Below, piece after piece: positions 33,009 to 41,474 of a DNA stretch of 64,000 bases. Position 1 is the first letter of the stretch; the number at the start of each line of letters is the position of its first letter. This DNA is from Pantoea endophytica. Its GTDB lineage: Bacteria; Pseudomonadota; Gammaproteobacteria; Enterobacterales; Enterobacteriaceae. A model generated the notes under the pieces. That model was not told the DNA's origin. It worked only from the letters and a program-made list of their open reading frames with translations, and searched no databases. The position numbers and the translations under genes were made by a program. The stretch covers positions 620,001-684,000 of the forward strand of contig NZ_PJRT01000033.1 in the NCBI RefSeq assembly GCF_002858935.1, written 5' to 3'.

Positions 33009-33836
33009 ATGAACACTGAACGCAGCGTATTCTACATCTCTGATGGCACCGCCATTACCGCCGAAGTGCTGGGCCATGCGGTGTTGTCCCAGTTCCCGGT
33101 GATGACCCACAGCGTGACGCTGCCATTTGTCGAGAATGTGCAACGCGCTCAGGCGGTTAAAGCGCAGATCAACGCGCTCTACCAGCAGAGCGGCGTGCGC
33201 CCGCTGGTGTTCTTCTCCATCGTCACACCCGACGTCCGTGAAATTATTCTCGAAAGCGAAGGCTTTTGTCAGGACATCGTGCAGGCGCTGGTAGCACCGT
33301 TGCAGAGCGAACTCGGCGTGGCGTCAATGCCGGTGGCGCACCGCACGCACGGTTTGACCGCCAGCAACCTCGGTAAATATGACGCGCGCATCGCCGCCAT
33401 CGATTACACCCTTGCGCATGATGATGGCATTTCCCTGCGCGGCCTCGAAGATGCGCAGGTGATTCTGCTCGGCGTATCTCGCTGCGGGAAGACGCCCACC
33501 AGCTTGTATCTGGCAATGCAGTTTGGCGTACGTGCCGCTAACTATCCGTTTATCGCCGATGATATGGATAACCTGAAACTGCCGCCGGCGCTGCGTGCAC
33601 ATCAGCATAAGTTGTTTGGTTTAACTATCGACCCGGAACGCCTGGCGGCGATTCGCCAGGAGCGCGCGGAAAATACCCGCTACGCTTCGTTGCGCCAGTG
33701 CCGTCTCGAAGTAGGCGAAGTGGAAGCGCTGTTCCGCACCAACCAGATTCGTTATCTCAACAGCACCAACTATTCGGTGGAAGAGATCGCCACCAAAATC
33801 CTCGATATCATGGGTCTGAGCCGCAGCATGTATTAG
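33009..33836 (+). CDS. ppsR: PEP synthase regulatory protein PpsR
   Basis: A 275-aa bifunctional DUF299 enzyme that inactivates PpsA by ADP-dependent threonine phosphorylation and reactivates it by phosphorolysis. The P-loop GVSRCGKT is at residues 155-162; the family N-terminus VFYISDGTAITAE is present. The ATG at 33009 is chosen over one 33 bases upstream by family length and the preceding GAGGAT. Divergent from its target ppsA, as in E. coli. A REP-like hairpin follows the stop. Confidence 0.95.
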   Translation: MNTERSVFYISDGTAITAEVLGHAVLSQFPVMTHSVTLPFVENVQRAQAVKAQINALYQQSGVRPLVFFSIVTPDVREIILESEGFCQDIVQALVAPLQSELGVASMPVAHRTHGLTASNLGKYDARIAAIDYTLAHDDGISLRGLEDAQVILLGVSRCGKTPTSLYLAMQFGVRAANYPFIADDMDNLKLPPALRAHQHKLFGLTIDPERLAAIRQERAENTRYASLRQCRLEVGEVEALFRTNQIRYLNSTNYSVEEIATKILDIMGLSRSMY

Positions 33837-33847
33837 GTTTCTCTGCC

Positions 33848-33867
33848 GGTCGCCATAAGTGGCGACC
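33848..33867. repeat. REP-like hairpin GGTCGCC, copy 2
   Basis: GGTCGCC-ATAAGT-GGCGACC, 12 bases after the ppsR stop; same stem as copy 1, with the loop in the opposite orientation and changed at two positions. Confidence 0.7.
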
Positions 33868-33969
33868 TCCCGCCACATACCGGGCCTGTATTGCAATCGT
33901 AAAGTCTGGCTTCCGTCTGTTTTAAGACCTTTGTTTTTAGCAGGTTGAATTCGCAGGCTATTAGTTTAT

Positions 33970-33985
33970 TGTGATCACCATCACT
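33970..33985. promoter_or_regulatory. CRP-like site upstream of aroH
   Basis: TGTGA-TCACCA-TCACT has one perfect and one four-of-five half-site of the CRP consensus TGTGA-N6-TCACA, 46 bases before the aroH start. CRP control of aroH is not established; this is a motif observation only. Confidence 0.35.
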
Positions 33986-34030
33986 TCCCGGTATTTCACC
34001 GCTGCGAAGAACAAATTTTTGAGAATCTCA

Positions 34031-35077
34031 ATGAACAAGACTGATGAACTGCGTACCGCGCGCATCGGTAGCCTACTGACTCCGGCTGCGCTCGCGCATG
34101 AACACCCTATTTCGGCAGAGATTGCCGCCAACGTCACCGCTTCCCGCCAGCGCATCGCGCGCATTCTGACCGGTGAAGATCCGCGTCTGCTGGTGATTAT
34201 TGGCCCTTGCTCGCTGCACGATCCTAAAGCGGCAATTGAGTATGCTGAACGTCTGAACGTGCTGCGTGAGCGCCATAAAGATCGTCTGGAAATCGTGATG
34301 CGTGCCTATTTCGAAAAACCGCGCACCGTGATTGGCTGGAAAGGTCTGATCTCAGATCCCGATCTGGATGGCAGCTACGATGTAAACCGCGGCATCGCCA
34401 TTGCGCGCAAACTGCTGCTGGATATCAACGCGCTGGGCATGCCAACCGCCACTGAATTCCTCGATATGGTGATCGGCCAGTTTATTGCCGACCTGATCAG
34501 CTGGGGCGCGATTGGCGCGCGTACCACCGAAAGCCAGATTCATCGTGAAATGGCGTCAGCGCTCTCCTGTCCGGTCGGTTTCAAAAACGGCACCGACGGC
34601 AACGTGCAAATTGCGGTCGATGCGATTCGCGCCGCGCGTGCCAGCCACATGTTCCTGTCACCGGATAAAAACGGTCAGATGACCATCTATCAAACCAGCG
34701 GTAATCCGCATGGTCACGTGATCCTGCGCGGCGGTCGACAGCCGAACTATCACGCCGAAGATGTGGCGGCGGCAGCGGCCAATCTGCGCGACTTCAATCT
34801 GCCGGAGCAATTGGTGATCGACTTCAGCCACGGCAACTGCCTGAAGCAGCACGGTCGTCAGCGTGACGTTGCCGATGATGTGGCGGCGCAAATCCGTGCC
34901 GGATCGCGCGCGGTTGCGGGCGTGATGATCGAGAGTTTCCTGCAGGAAGGGAATCAGAAAGTGGTGAGCGGTGCGGCGCTGACCTATGGTCAGTCAATCA
35001 CCGATCCGTGCCTCGGCTGGGAAGACAGCGCCGAGGTGCTGGCAAAACTGGCTGCCGCGGTCGACAGCCGTTTTTAA
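34031..35077 (+). CDS. aroH: DAHP synthase, tryptophan-sensitive type
   Basis: A 348-aa enzyme that condenses PEP and erythrose 4-phosphate, the first step of the shikimate pathway. Length and sequence are nearest to E. coli AroH (MNxTDELRTARIxSLxTPA) rather than AroF or AroG. Metal/PEP motifs IIGPCSLHD and the stretch WGAIGARTTESQIHREMASA are clear. ATG at 34031 chosen by homology; no strong Shine-Dalgarno. No convincing TrpR operator is visible upstream. It is convergent with selO, 7 bases apart. Confidence 0.94.
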   Translation: MNKTDELRTARIGSLLTPAALAHEHPISAEIAANVTASRQRIARILTGEDPRLLVIIGPCSLHDPKAAIEYAERLNVLRERHKDRLEIVMRAYFEKPRTVIGWKGLISDPDLDGSYDVNRGIAIARKLLLDINALGMPTATEFLDMVIGQFIADLISWGAIGARTTESQIHREMASALSCPVGFKNGTDGNVQIAVDAIRAARASHMFLSPDKNGQMTIYQTSGNPHGHVILRGGRQPNYHAEDVAAAAANLRDFNLPEQLVIDFSHGNCLKQHGRQRDVADDVAAQIRAGSRAVAGVMIESFLQEGNQKVVSGAALTYGQSITDPCLGWEDSAEVLAKLAAAVDSRF

Positions 35078-35084
35078 TGCTGAT

Positions 35085-36524
35085 CTAGCTGGAACAACTC
35101 ACTTCCAGCGTTTTGCCCCACTCTGGTGGCCGTTGGCGCAACTCTGCGCTGACGGCCGCATCGCTAAACGGTTGCTGTAACGCGCCATGTAGCTTCGCTA
35201 ACGCCGTGGTCTCGCCGTTCTCGACCTCTTCAATCACCTGCTGTGCCAGATAGTTGCGTAACACCAGCGCCGGATTCGCCGCTTTCATCACCGCCTGACG
35301 CTGCGCATCGCTGGCGTGGTCTTGCAACAAACGCTGGCGATAATCGCTGTACCAGCGATCAAAGGCCTCACGATCAATAAACTCATCACGCAACGGCGAA
35401 CGGCTTTCATCTTGCTGCGTGTCGCTCAGCATGCGGAAGGTCAGAGTGTAATCACTGTGTTCCGCCGTCATCATCGACAGCAAGCCGGTCAGAAGCGTGT
35501 TGTCATTGGCATCCGCCGTCAGCAAGCCGAGTTTGGCACGCATTTTCTCCCCCCAAACGCGCATCAGCTCACCTTCATAATGACCCAGCGCCTGCTTAAG
35601 CTGCTCGGTGGTCATCAAGCCCGACAAGGCATGCGCCAGGCGATTAAGGTTCCACAAGCCAATCATCGGCTGATTTTCGAAAGCGTAGCGGCCCTGATAG
35701 TCACTGTGATTGCAAATGTAATCCGGCTGATAGTCGTCGAGGAAACCGTAAGGACCGTAATCCAGCGTTAAGCCCAGAATCGACATGTTATCGGTGTTCA
35801 TCACGCCGTGCGCAAAGCCAACGCTCTGCCAATGGGCGATCAGGCTCGCCGTACGTTTAACGATATCGGTGAACCACAGCAGGTAACGATCCGCTTCATC
35901 CTTGAGTTGCGGCCAGTGATGGCGAATGGCGTAATCCGCCAGCTGGCGCACTTTGTCTTGTTTACCGCCGTAATAGAAATGCTCAAAATGACCGAAACGC
36001 AGATGGCTGTCGGCAATGCGCATCAGCATCGCACCGCGTTCCTGGGTTTCGCGTAGCACCGGCTCATCGCCAATGGCTAACGCCAGCGCGCGCGTGGTGG
36101 GAATGCCAAGATGGTGCAGCGCTTCAGACGCGAGGAATTCGCGTACGCTGGAGCGGATCACCGCGCGACCGTCACCCATGCGCGAATAGGGCGTTAATCC
36201 GGCCCCTTTTAAGTGCCAGTCGAGCTTACGACCGTTGGCCAGCTGCTGTTCACCCAACAGAATGCCGCGCCCATCGCCCAGCTGTCCGGCCCAGACGCCA
36301 AACTGATGGCCACTATAAACCTGCGCCAGCGGCGACATGCCGGGCAGCATTTCGCGTCCTGACCACACGCCATGCCCGCTGCCGGCGAACAGCGCATCGT
36401 CTAAACCCATCTCTTGTGCCAGCGGGGCATTGTGATAAAACAGCCGTCCACCCGCTAATGGCGTTGGGTCCAGCGCGGTGTAGAATCCGGGTAATTCTTG
36501 CTGCCAGCTATTGGTAAATTGCAT
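35085..36524 (-). CDS. selO: Protein adenylyltransferase SelO (YdiU)
   Basis: A 479-aa pseudokinase-fold enzyme that AMPylates (and in Salmonella UMPylates) proteins in redox and heat stress. The conserved core YSGHQFGVWAGQLGDGRG and GFAHGVMNTDNMS (inverted ATP-site acidic residues) is intact. The C-terminus ends EVSCSS; the Cys third from the end is the position of selenocysteine in vertebrate SELENOO. ATG at 36524 has CGGAG 7 bases upstream; 13 further open codons were excluded. Next to ydiV as in E. coli. Confidence 0.95.
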   Translation of the reverse strand: MQFTNSWQQELPGFYTALDPTPLAGGRLFYHNAPLAQEMGLDDALFAGSGHGVWSGREMLPGMSPLAQVYSGHQFGVWAGQLGDGRGILLGEQQLANGRKLDWHLKGAGLTPYSRMGDGRAVIRSSVREFLASEALHHLGIPTTRALALAIGDEPVLRETQERGAMLMRIADSHLRFGHFEHFYYGGKQDKVRQLADYAIRHHWPQLKDEADRYLLWFTDIVKRTASLIAHWQSVGFAHGVMNTDNMSILGLTLDYGPYGFLDDYQPDYICNHSDYQGRYAFENQPMIGLWNLNRLAHALSGLMTTEQLKQALGHYEGELMRVWGEKMRAKLGLLTADANDNTLLTGLLSMMTAEHSDYTLTFRMLSDTQQDESRSPLRDEFIDREAFDRWYSDYRQRLLQDHASDAQRQAVMKAANPALVLRNYLAQQVIEEVENGETTALAKLHGALQQPFSDAAVSAELRQRPPEWGKTLEVSCSS

Positions 36525-36622
36525 CGACACTCCGGAAGGTGCGCTTAAATCAGGCACCCGCAATAAGTTATAAGATAACAGAGAGTGTAACGCCGACGCG
36601 GCGCGGAAGACAGGCGAAAGGG

Positions 36623-37366
36623 TTACTGCTGCGAAGGCGTGTGTAAATTCAGGTCGGAATAGATGAGATCGTCAAGACGTTCAGCTTTCACCACCGGGAA
36701 CAGGCTGCCCTGTAGCTGCGCACCACTCAACGTGGTCATCTTTTCCATCATGTGGTTATCGTCAATACCACAAATAATGATCTGGTCCGCAAAATCGGAA
36801 AAATTATTGATAACTGTCTGAATAAAAGGCGTAAACGAGGCGCGCTTGGCCAGGTTGTGAATAAAGGCTTTATCCAGTTTTAACACGCTAAACAGATTAT
36901 CGTACACCGCGGTTGCTGGTGCTTTTCCTGCGCCAAATTGTGAAAGCGATAAACGAAATTCACTTTGTAATGCTGCGAGCAATGGATGGGATTTACCCAA
37001 AGATAATTGCGGAAACGTTTCGCTGATATCTAAAACAATAAAAGGGATTTGTCGGAATTTCCTTAACAGAAATTCGCTGGCTAAAAGTGTATTGGCCATA
37101 GAATCATCAATACGTACCAACGCGGTAATTTGATTAATCTCAAAAAAGTCGCGGTACTTTTCCAGCAATGAAAGCTGGCTCTGCAGCAAACGTAATTGCT
37201 GCGCATCGTCCAATTGCGGCAACAGCAAATCCTGCGGCAGCGTAATAGGTGCGCTGTCGTGGACAAATTGCGTCACCAGCTCGACCGCAGTCAGCTGGCC
37301 CGCCAGAGAGTAAACTGGATAAAACCAGGTTTCCGACTGATAGTCGGCAGACAAATGGACTTTCAT
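36623..37366 (-). CDS. ydiV: Degenerate EAL-domain protein YdiV (RflP-like)
   Basis: A 247-aa degenerate EAL protein. In E. coli and Salmonella YdiV does not bind or cleave cyclic-di-GMP but binds FlhD, blocking flagellar class II activation. Similarity runs along the chain (FYPVYSLAGQLTAVELVTQF, LSQFGAGKA, LKLDKAFIHN). The EAL signature is replaced by VELVTQF and the catalytic acidic residues are largely missing, supporting a non-catalytic role. Weak ribosome site (GGCTTGAAAA). Lies between selO and nlpC as in E. coli. Confidence 0.85.
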   Translation of the reverse strand: MKVHLSADYQSETWFYPVYSLAGQLTAVELVTQFVHDSAPITLPQDLLLPQLDDAQQLRLLQSQLSLLEKYRDFFEINQITALVRIDDSMANTLLASEFLLRKFRQIPFIVLDISETFPQLSLGKSHPLLAALQSEFRLSLSQFGAGKAPATAVYDNLFSVLKLDKAFIHNLAKRASFTPFIQTVINNFSDFADQIIICGIDDNHMMEKMTTLSGAQLQGSLFPVVKAERLDDLIYSDLNLHTPSQQ

Positions 37367-37680
37367 TTTTCAAGCCAGAAGCAATGGCAATTGGCGCATC
37401 GTATATCAACGAATACCACCAGGCAATAGGACCAAACGTTTGAAGAGGTGCCGTTTTAGGTCTTATTACGCTGATTTAAACCGCAAATAATACTTAAGCC
37501 AAATAAGCCGGGGTTAATGTCCATACCAATTAAATAAATTTAGCTTTATTATTAGTATTAAATCGATGGCGGGTAAAGTGCCATTTTAAATGATAGTTAA
37601 ATATCGGCAGAATTCAGATTTAATTCAGGGTGAAATACCCTTTCTTTTTTCGCGTCTTTATTAAGCGATAACAACGCTAT
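37367..37680. other. AT-rich gap nlpC-ydiV
   Basis: 314 bases between the ydiV start and the end of nlpC. It should hold the ydiV promoter. Very AT-rich around 37500-37650; no terminator, RNA or operator was recognised. Confidence 0.55.
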
Positions 37681-38139
37681 TTAGATGCGACGCGCCTGCC
37701 AAAATACTTTACGCCAGTAAACATTATCCAGCGACGAGCGGATCACACCCTGGCTGGTCGAGGCGTGAATAAAGGTGTTGTCGGTATCGTAAATACCGAC
37801 GTGCAAACCGTTTTCTCCACTGCCGGTTTTGAAGAACACCAGATCGCCAGGCAGTAGATCGCCTTTGTCGATGCGCGTACCAATGTCGGTTTGATCAATG
37901 GTCGAGCGTGGCAGCTGCATATCGAATTTATCGCGGAAGGTGAGATAGACGAAGCCGGAACAATCCACGCCACCGCGGCTTAATCCGCCATAGCGATACG
38001 GCGTTCCCCGCCAGCGGCTCAGCTGATCGTTGAGTTGGGCAATCACGGTGATAGAGTCAGACAAACGGCCATTCGGCGGCGGTGCATGATGGCTACAGCC
38101 CGCCAGCAACAGTGCCAAAATCAAAATTGTCAGCCGCAT
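37681..38139 (-). CDS. nlpC: NlpC/P60 lipoprotein NlpC
   Basis: A 152-aa lipoprotein of the NlpC/P60 cysteine-peptidase family, expected to act on peptidoglycan stems. Signal with lipobox LLAGC (lipidated Cys15). Catalytic triad visible: Cys60 (GGVDCSGFVY), His113 (NGLHVGIYD) and His125 (TFIHAS). The start at 38139 follows AGGGAAAGG; an upstream open frame would spoil the signal peptide. Last gene of the leftward btuC-btuE-btuD-nlpC group. Confidence 0.93.
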   Translation of the reverse strand: MRLTILILALLLAGCSHHAPPPNGRLSDSITVIAQLNDQLSRWRGTPYRYGGLSRGGVDCSGFVYLTFRDKFDMQLPRSTIDQTDIGTRIDKGDLLPGDLVFFKTGSGENGLHVGIYDTDNTFIHASTSQGVIRSSLDNVYWRKVFWQARRI

Positions 38140-38208
38140 CCGCCTTTCCCTCTCTCCCTTGTCCGGCAGACACTGTAGCGGCAAAGCGCCACGGCACGCA
38201 ATCCTCTG

Positions 38209-38955
38209 TCAGGGAATAAACAGCAGCGGGCCTTGTGCGGTATCAATTTGTTCAAACGGGGTTTGGTAAAGCGGCGCTAAATGCGCAGCGGTCAGCACCT
38301 CGCTGGCCCTGCCCTGACGGACAACCGCGCCTTGATGCATTAACCACACGCGATCGGCATGGCGCAGGCTGTGGTTGAGGTCGTGCCCGCTGGCAACAAT
38401 CGCCAGACCGCTGCAACACAGTTCAGCCAGCAGCTTATCGACCGCGCGTTGCTGCGCCACGTCGAGTGCACTCATCGGCTCATCCAGTAGCAGCAGTTTT
38501 CCGCGTGGATTGATCGCCGGATGAACCTGCAACACCACGGCAGCCAACCGCACGCGTTGCCATTCGCCACCAGAAAGCTGCGTAAGACTGCGCGTCAGTT
38601 TGTCCTGCAGCGCTAACTGCGCGAGCACCTCTTGTAACACGCAGTCTGTTTCCGCCGCTTGTGCGGTGATATGCATGCGTAAGTAATGCCACACCGGCAT
38701 TTGTCCCGGTGCCATCTGCTGTTGCGGCAGCCAGCCGCGCAGCGGGGCCAATGCCGCTCCACTCAACGTAGCCAGCGGCGCGCCATCCAGCAGAATGCTG
38801 CCCTGACTCGGCAACAAACCGGACAGCGCGTTGAGCAAGGTACTTTTGCCGGCGCCGTTCGGTCCTACCAGATGCACTAACTCACCGGTGTTAACGCTCA
38901 ATTCAACGGGAGCCAGCCGCCCTGTGACGCTGACTCCCTGACACTGCAATAGCAT
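38209..38955 (-). CDS. btuD: Vitamin B12 ABC transporter ATPase BtuD
   Basis: A 248-aa ATPase powering cobalamin import through BtuC2D2 with periplasmic BtuF. Walker A GPNGAGKST, signature LSGGEWQRVRLA, Walker B LLLLDEPMSALD and switch histidine ASGHDLNHSLRHA are all present. Directly abuts btuE (end of one is one base from the start of the other), implying coupled translation. Confidence 0.96.
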   Translation of the reverse strand: MLLQCQGVSVTGRLAPVELSVNTGELVHLVGPNGAGKSTLLNALSGLLPSQGSILLDGAPLATLSGAALAPLRGWLPQQQMAPGQMPVWHYLRMHITAQAAETDCVLQEVLAQLALQDKLTRSLTQLSGGEWQRVRLAAVVLQVHPAINPRGKLLLLDEPMSALDVAQQRAVDKLLAELCCSGLAIVASGHDLNHSLRHADRVWLMHQGAVVRQGRASEVLTAAHLAPLYQTPFEQIDTAQGPLLFIP

Positions 38956-39501
38956 TTATTCGGCCAGCGCCTGCTCTACACTTTTCAGGATGATGGGATC
39001 GTCTGGCGTCATATCCGGTGAGAAGCGCGCAATGACTTTGCCCTGCTTATTAATAAGGAATTTTTCGAAGTTCCACAGGATATCGCCTGGCGCTTTCGGC
39101 GCGCGCCCTTTGCTCTCCATGCGCTCGAGGAAACCGCTGCCTTCCGGGCGTTGCGCCACCGGCTGCGCCGCCGTCAGCTGCGCATAGAGAGGGTGACGAT
39201 GCTCGCCGTTGACATCGGTTTTATCGAACATCGGGAAAGTGACGCCGTAAGTGGTGCTGCAAAAGGTTTTGATCTCTTCGTTACTGCCCGGCTCTTGCTC
39301 GAGGAACTGATTGCATGGGAAGCCAAGCACGCTGAACGGCCTATCCTGCCAGGCTTTCTGCAGCGATTCTAACTGCTCATACTGCGCCGTCAGGCCACAT
39401 TTGGATGCCACATTGACTACCAGTAGCACCTTGCCCTCATAGGCCGCCAGCGTGGTTTTTTCACCGTCCAGCGTAACCAGTTCTGTCTGATAAATGCTCA
39501 T
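38956..39501 (-). CDS. btuE: Thioredoxin/glutathione peroxidase BtuE
   Basis: A 181-aa glutathione-peroxidase-fold enzyme reducing peroxides, mostly with thioredoxin. Peroxidatic Cys35 in VASKCGLTAQYEQLE; the GPx motif LGFPCNQFLEQEPGSNEEI includes the resolving-type cysteine, and WNFEKFLI is conserved. Despite its position inside the btu operon it is not needed for B12 transport in E. coli. Ribosome site AGGAA upstream. Confidence 0.95.
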   Translation of the reverse strand: MSIYQTELVTLDGEKTTLAAYEGKVLLVVNVASKCGLTAQYEQLESLQKAWQDRPFSVLGFPCNQFLEQEPGSNEEIKTFCSTTYGVTFPMFDKTDVNGEHRHPLYAQLTAAQPVAQRPEGSGFLERMESKGRAPKAPGDILWNFEKFLINKQGKVIARFSPDMTPDDPIILKSVEQALAE

Positions 39502-39540
39502 CGTCGATTCCTGTTGTTGATAACACGTTGCCAGCCAAAG

Positions 39541-40524
39541 CTAGCGCGAAGACTTTACTAATAACATGATAAACAGCGGCGCGCCGAGCGTGGCCGTTAC
39601 CACGCCAATCGGCAGTTCGGCAGAGGTTAACACCAGCCGCGCAATAATATCCGCGCCAAGCAGCACTGCGGCACCGGCTAACGCCGCCGCAGGCAACAAA
39701 TAACGATGATCGCTAAAACCGCTGAGACGCAATAGATGCGGGATAACCAGACCAATAAAACCGATCGCACCCGCCATCGCTACGCTCACGCCCACCAGCC
39801 AGCCCATCGCCAGCACCAGCAGGTTGCGCCACAGCAGCAGCGGTAATCCGAGCTGACGTGCCGAGGTTTCGCCCAGCGCCAGCAAATTCAACGTGCGTGC
39901 GGTGGCGATCAGCAGCAGCGTTACCGGCAGCAGCGCCAACATCATCCAGCCATAGCGCCAGTCGATGCCGCTAAAGCCGCCCATCATCCAGTACATCAGC
40001 TGACGCAGATCGAGGCTGGTGCTAAAGTACACTGCCCACGTCATGATGGCGCTACAGATAATGCCAAGCGCCACGCCGGTCAGCAGTAAGCGGCTCACTG
40101 AGAGTTGTTTGTGAGCGAAGTGCAGCAGCATCAGCGTGATCAGCAGCGCACCGGCCATGGCCGCCAACGCTAAGCTCCATAGCGAACCGTTACCGAGCAT
40201 CACGCCTAATACCAGACCAATCCCCGCCCCGTTAGACACGCCAAGTAAGCCGGGCTCCGCCAGCGGATTGTTAAACAGCGCCTGCATCACTACGCCGCAC
40301 ACCGCCAGCGCTGCACCCACCAGCAGCACCGCCAGCGTGCGCGGCATGCGCAGTTGCCAGACGAACAGATCGCCTTCCGCCGAAAACCATTGTGTGGGGG
40401 AGATCCAGCTGTCGCCGGCACACAGGCTAAGCCCGATGAGCAGCAATAGCAGCGCAATGAGTGCGATGAGCCAGCGCTGGCTGCGGCGATTTGCCTGGGA
40501 AGCAAGCTGATCCAGCAGAGTCAT
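39541..40524 (-). CDS. btuC: Vitamin B12 ABC transporter permease BtuC
   Basis: A 327-aa inner-membrane permease with about ten helices (FecCD family), pairing with BtuD. The loop that contacts BtuD and the motif GFIGLVIPHLLRL are clear, as is GAALAVCGVVMQALFNNPLAEPGLLG. First gene of the btuC-btuE-btuD-nlpC run. The ATG lacks a strong Shine-Dalgarno. A DUF2502 gene separates it from ihfA, unlike E. coli where ihfA is adjacent. Confidence 0.95.
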   Translation of the reverse strand: MTLLDQLASQANRRSQRWLIALIALLLLLIGLSLCAGDSWISPTQWFSAEGDLFVWQLRMPRTLAVLLVGAALAVCGVVMQALFNNPLAEPGLLGVSNGAGIGLVLGVMLGNGSLWSLALAAMAGALLITLMLLHFAHKQLSVSRLLLTGVALGIICSAIMTWAVYFSTSLDLRQLMYWMMGGFSGIDWRYGWMMLALLPVTLLLIATARTLNLLALGETSARQLGLPLLLWRNLLVLAMGWLVGVSVAMAGAIGFIGLVIPHLLRLSGFSDHRYLLPAAALAGAAVLLGADIIARLVLTSAELPIGVVTATLGAPLFIMLLVKSSR

Positions 40525-40572
40525 AGATAAGATTGGCTGAGAAAACAGAGATTTGATTGTAGTGGGATTACA

Positions 40573-40605
40573 GCAAAAAGAAAGCGGCGCTGTGGAGGCG
40601 CCGCT
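40573..40605 (-). terminator. Terminator after the DUF2502 gene
   Basis: AGCGGCGC / GCGCCGCT stem with a 7-base loop; on the minus strand TTTCTTTTTG follows. It lies 10 bases past the stop of the DUF2502 gene and 49 bases before btuC. Confidence 0.8.
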
Positions 40606-40614
40606 GGAGAAGCC

Positions 40615-40977
40615 TTACTGATGCGGAGGAAGCGGCTGACCATGATTATCACGCTTCTGCTGATTGTCACGCTGGTCGTGATGCTGCGGTTGCGGCTGAC
40701 GTTTGTCGTCGCGGTGCGGTCCATTGCCCGGATGCTGCGCCTGCCAGCCGTTACCGTTCCAGTAACCGTGCGGACCTTTGGTGCCGATGCGCTGGTTATG
40801 GTGCTGTTTCCACCACGTTGGCGCACGCCAGTCGTAACCATCCCAATAGTAGCCGCGCTTATCCTGATCGCCGATATGCACTGAAACGCCCGGCGTGTTG
40901 ATGTTGAAGGAAACATTGGCGATAGCCAGCAGCGGCATGCCTAACAAGACACTTAATAATATTGCTGTCTTTTTCAT
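40615..40977 (-). CDS. Secreted DUF2502-type protein
   Basis: A 120-aa protein with a clean signal peptide (about residues 1-20, MKKTAILLSVLLGMPLLAIA). The segment VSVHIGDQDKRGYYWDGYDWRAP resembles the DUF2502 family (E. coli YpeC: IGDRDHYGNYWDGGHWRD). The tail is an unusual His/Gln/Pro/Asn/Asp-rich low-complexity run (residues about 80-120), which might bind metal. Function unknown. It is inserted between ihfA and btuC with its own terminator, so it is an independent unit. Confidence 0.8.
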   Translation of the reverse strand: MKKTAILLSVLLGMPLLAIANVSFNINTPGVSVHIGDQDKRGYYWDGYDWRAPTWWKQHHNQRIGTKGPHGYWNGNGWQAQHPGNGPHRDDKRQPQPQHHDQRDNQQKRDNHGQPLPPHQ

Positions 40978-41127
40978 TATTCGAACCTTTTGCTCTGTGA
41001 TGGCGCTGTTATAACAAAAGTGTTGATGCCGTCACTATCGGTGAGGACCGATTTTCGCCCTATTTTCCGGATACTTACTAAATCCTTACATCATGAATAA
41101 ATCGTGTGGAGCGGCCAAATTTAAGGC

Positions 41128-41155
41128 AAAAAAAAGGCCGCTAAGCGGCCTTTTT
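41128..41155 (-). terminator. ihfA terminator
   Basis: AGGCCGC / GCGGCCT stem with TAA loop, A-runs and T-runs on both sides; 13 bases past the ihfA stop, ending the pheST-ihfA transcript. Confidence 0.9.
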
Positions 41156-41167
41156 GTCGTACTGAAA

Positions 41168-41470
41168 TTAGTCAGCATCCTTGGGTGTCGCGTTCTCGAC
41201 GCGACTTTTCAACTTCTGCCCCGGACGGAATGTCACCACTCGGCGCGCGGTGATAGGAATATCTTCCCCCGTCTTCGGGTTACGGCCCGGACGCTGGTTT
41301 TTGTCACGCAGATCAAAATTACCAAATCCGGACAGTTTTACCTGTTCTCCGTTTTCCAACGCGCGGCGAACCTCTTCAAAAAAAAGTTCTACCAACTCTT
41401 TGGCATCGCGTTTGCTCAACCCGAGTTTTTCAAACAGGTACTCTGACATTTCAGCTTTTGTAAGCGCCAT
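41168..41470 (-). CDS. ihfA: Integration host factor alpha subunit
   Basis: A 100-aa nucleoid protein that with IhfB bends DNA by more than 160 degrees. HU/IHF-family features: MALTKAEMSEYLFEKLGLSKRDAKELVE, and the beta-arm signature GFGNFDLRDKNQRPGRNPKTG with the intercalating Pro. Starts 4 bases after pheT, with GAGG within the pheT end. One residue longer than E. coli IhfA, mainly at the C-terminus. Confidence 0.98.
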   Translation of the reverse strand: MALTKAEMSEYLFEKLGLSKRDAKELVELFFEEVRRALENGEQVKLSGFGNFDLRDKNQRPGRNPKTGEDIPITARRVVTFRPGQKLKSRVENATPKDAD

Positions 41471-41474
41471 AGGT

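Noticed and set aside
32837..33019. 60-codon frame upstream of ppsR
   Set aside because: AT-rich intergenic frame overlapping the ppsR start, with no ribosome site and no recognisable sequence.
33837..34030. TrpR operator upstream of aroH
   Set aside because: No CTAG-containing palindrome with the ACTAGT/CTAG half-site pattern is present; CTATTAGTTTATTG is too poor a match.
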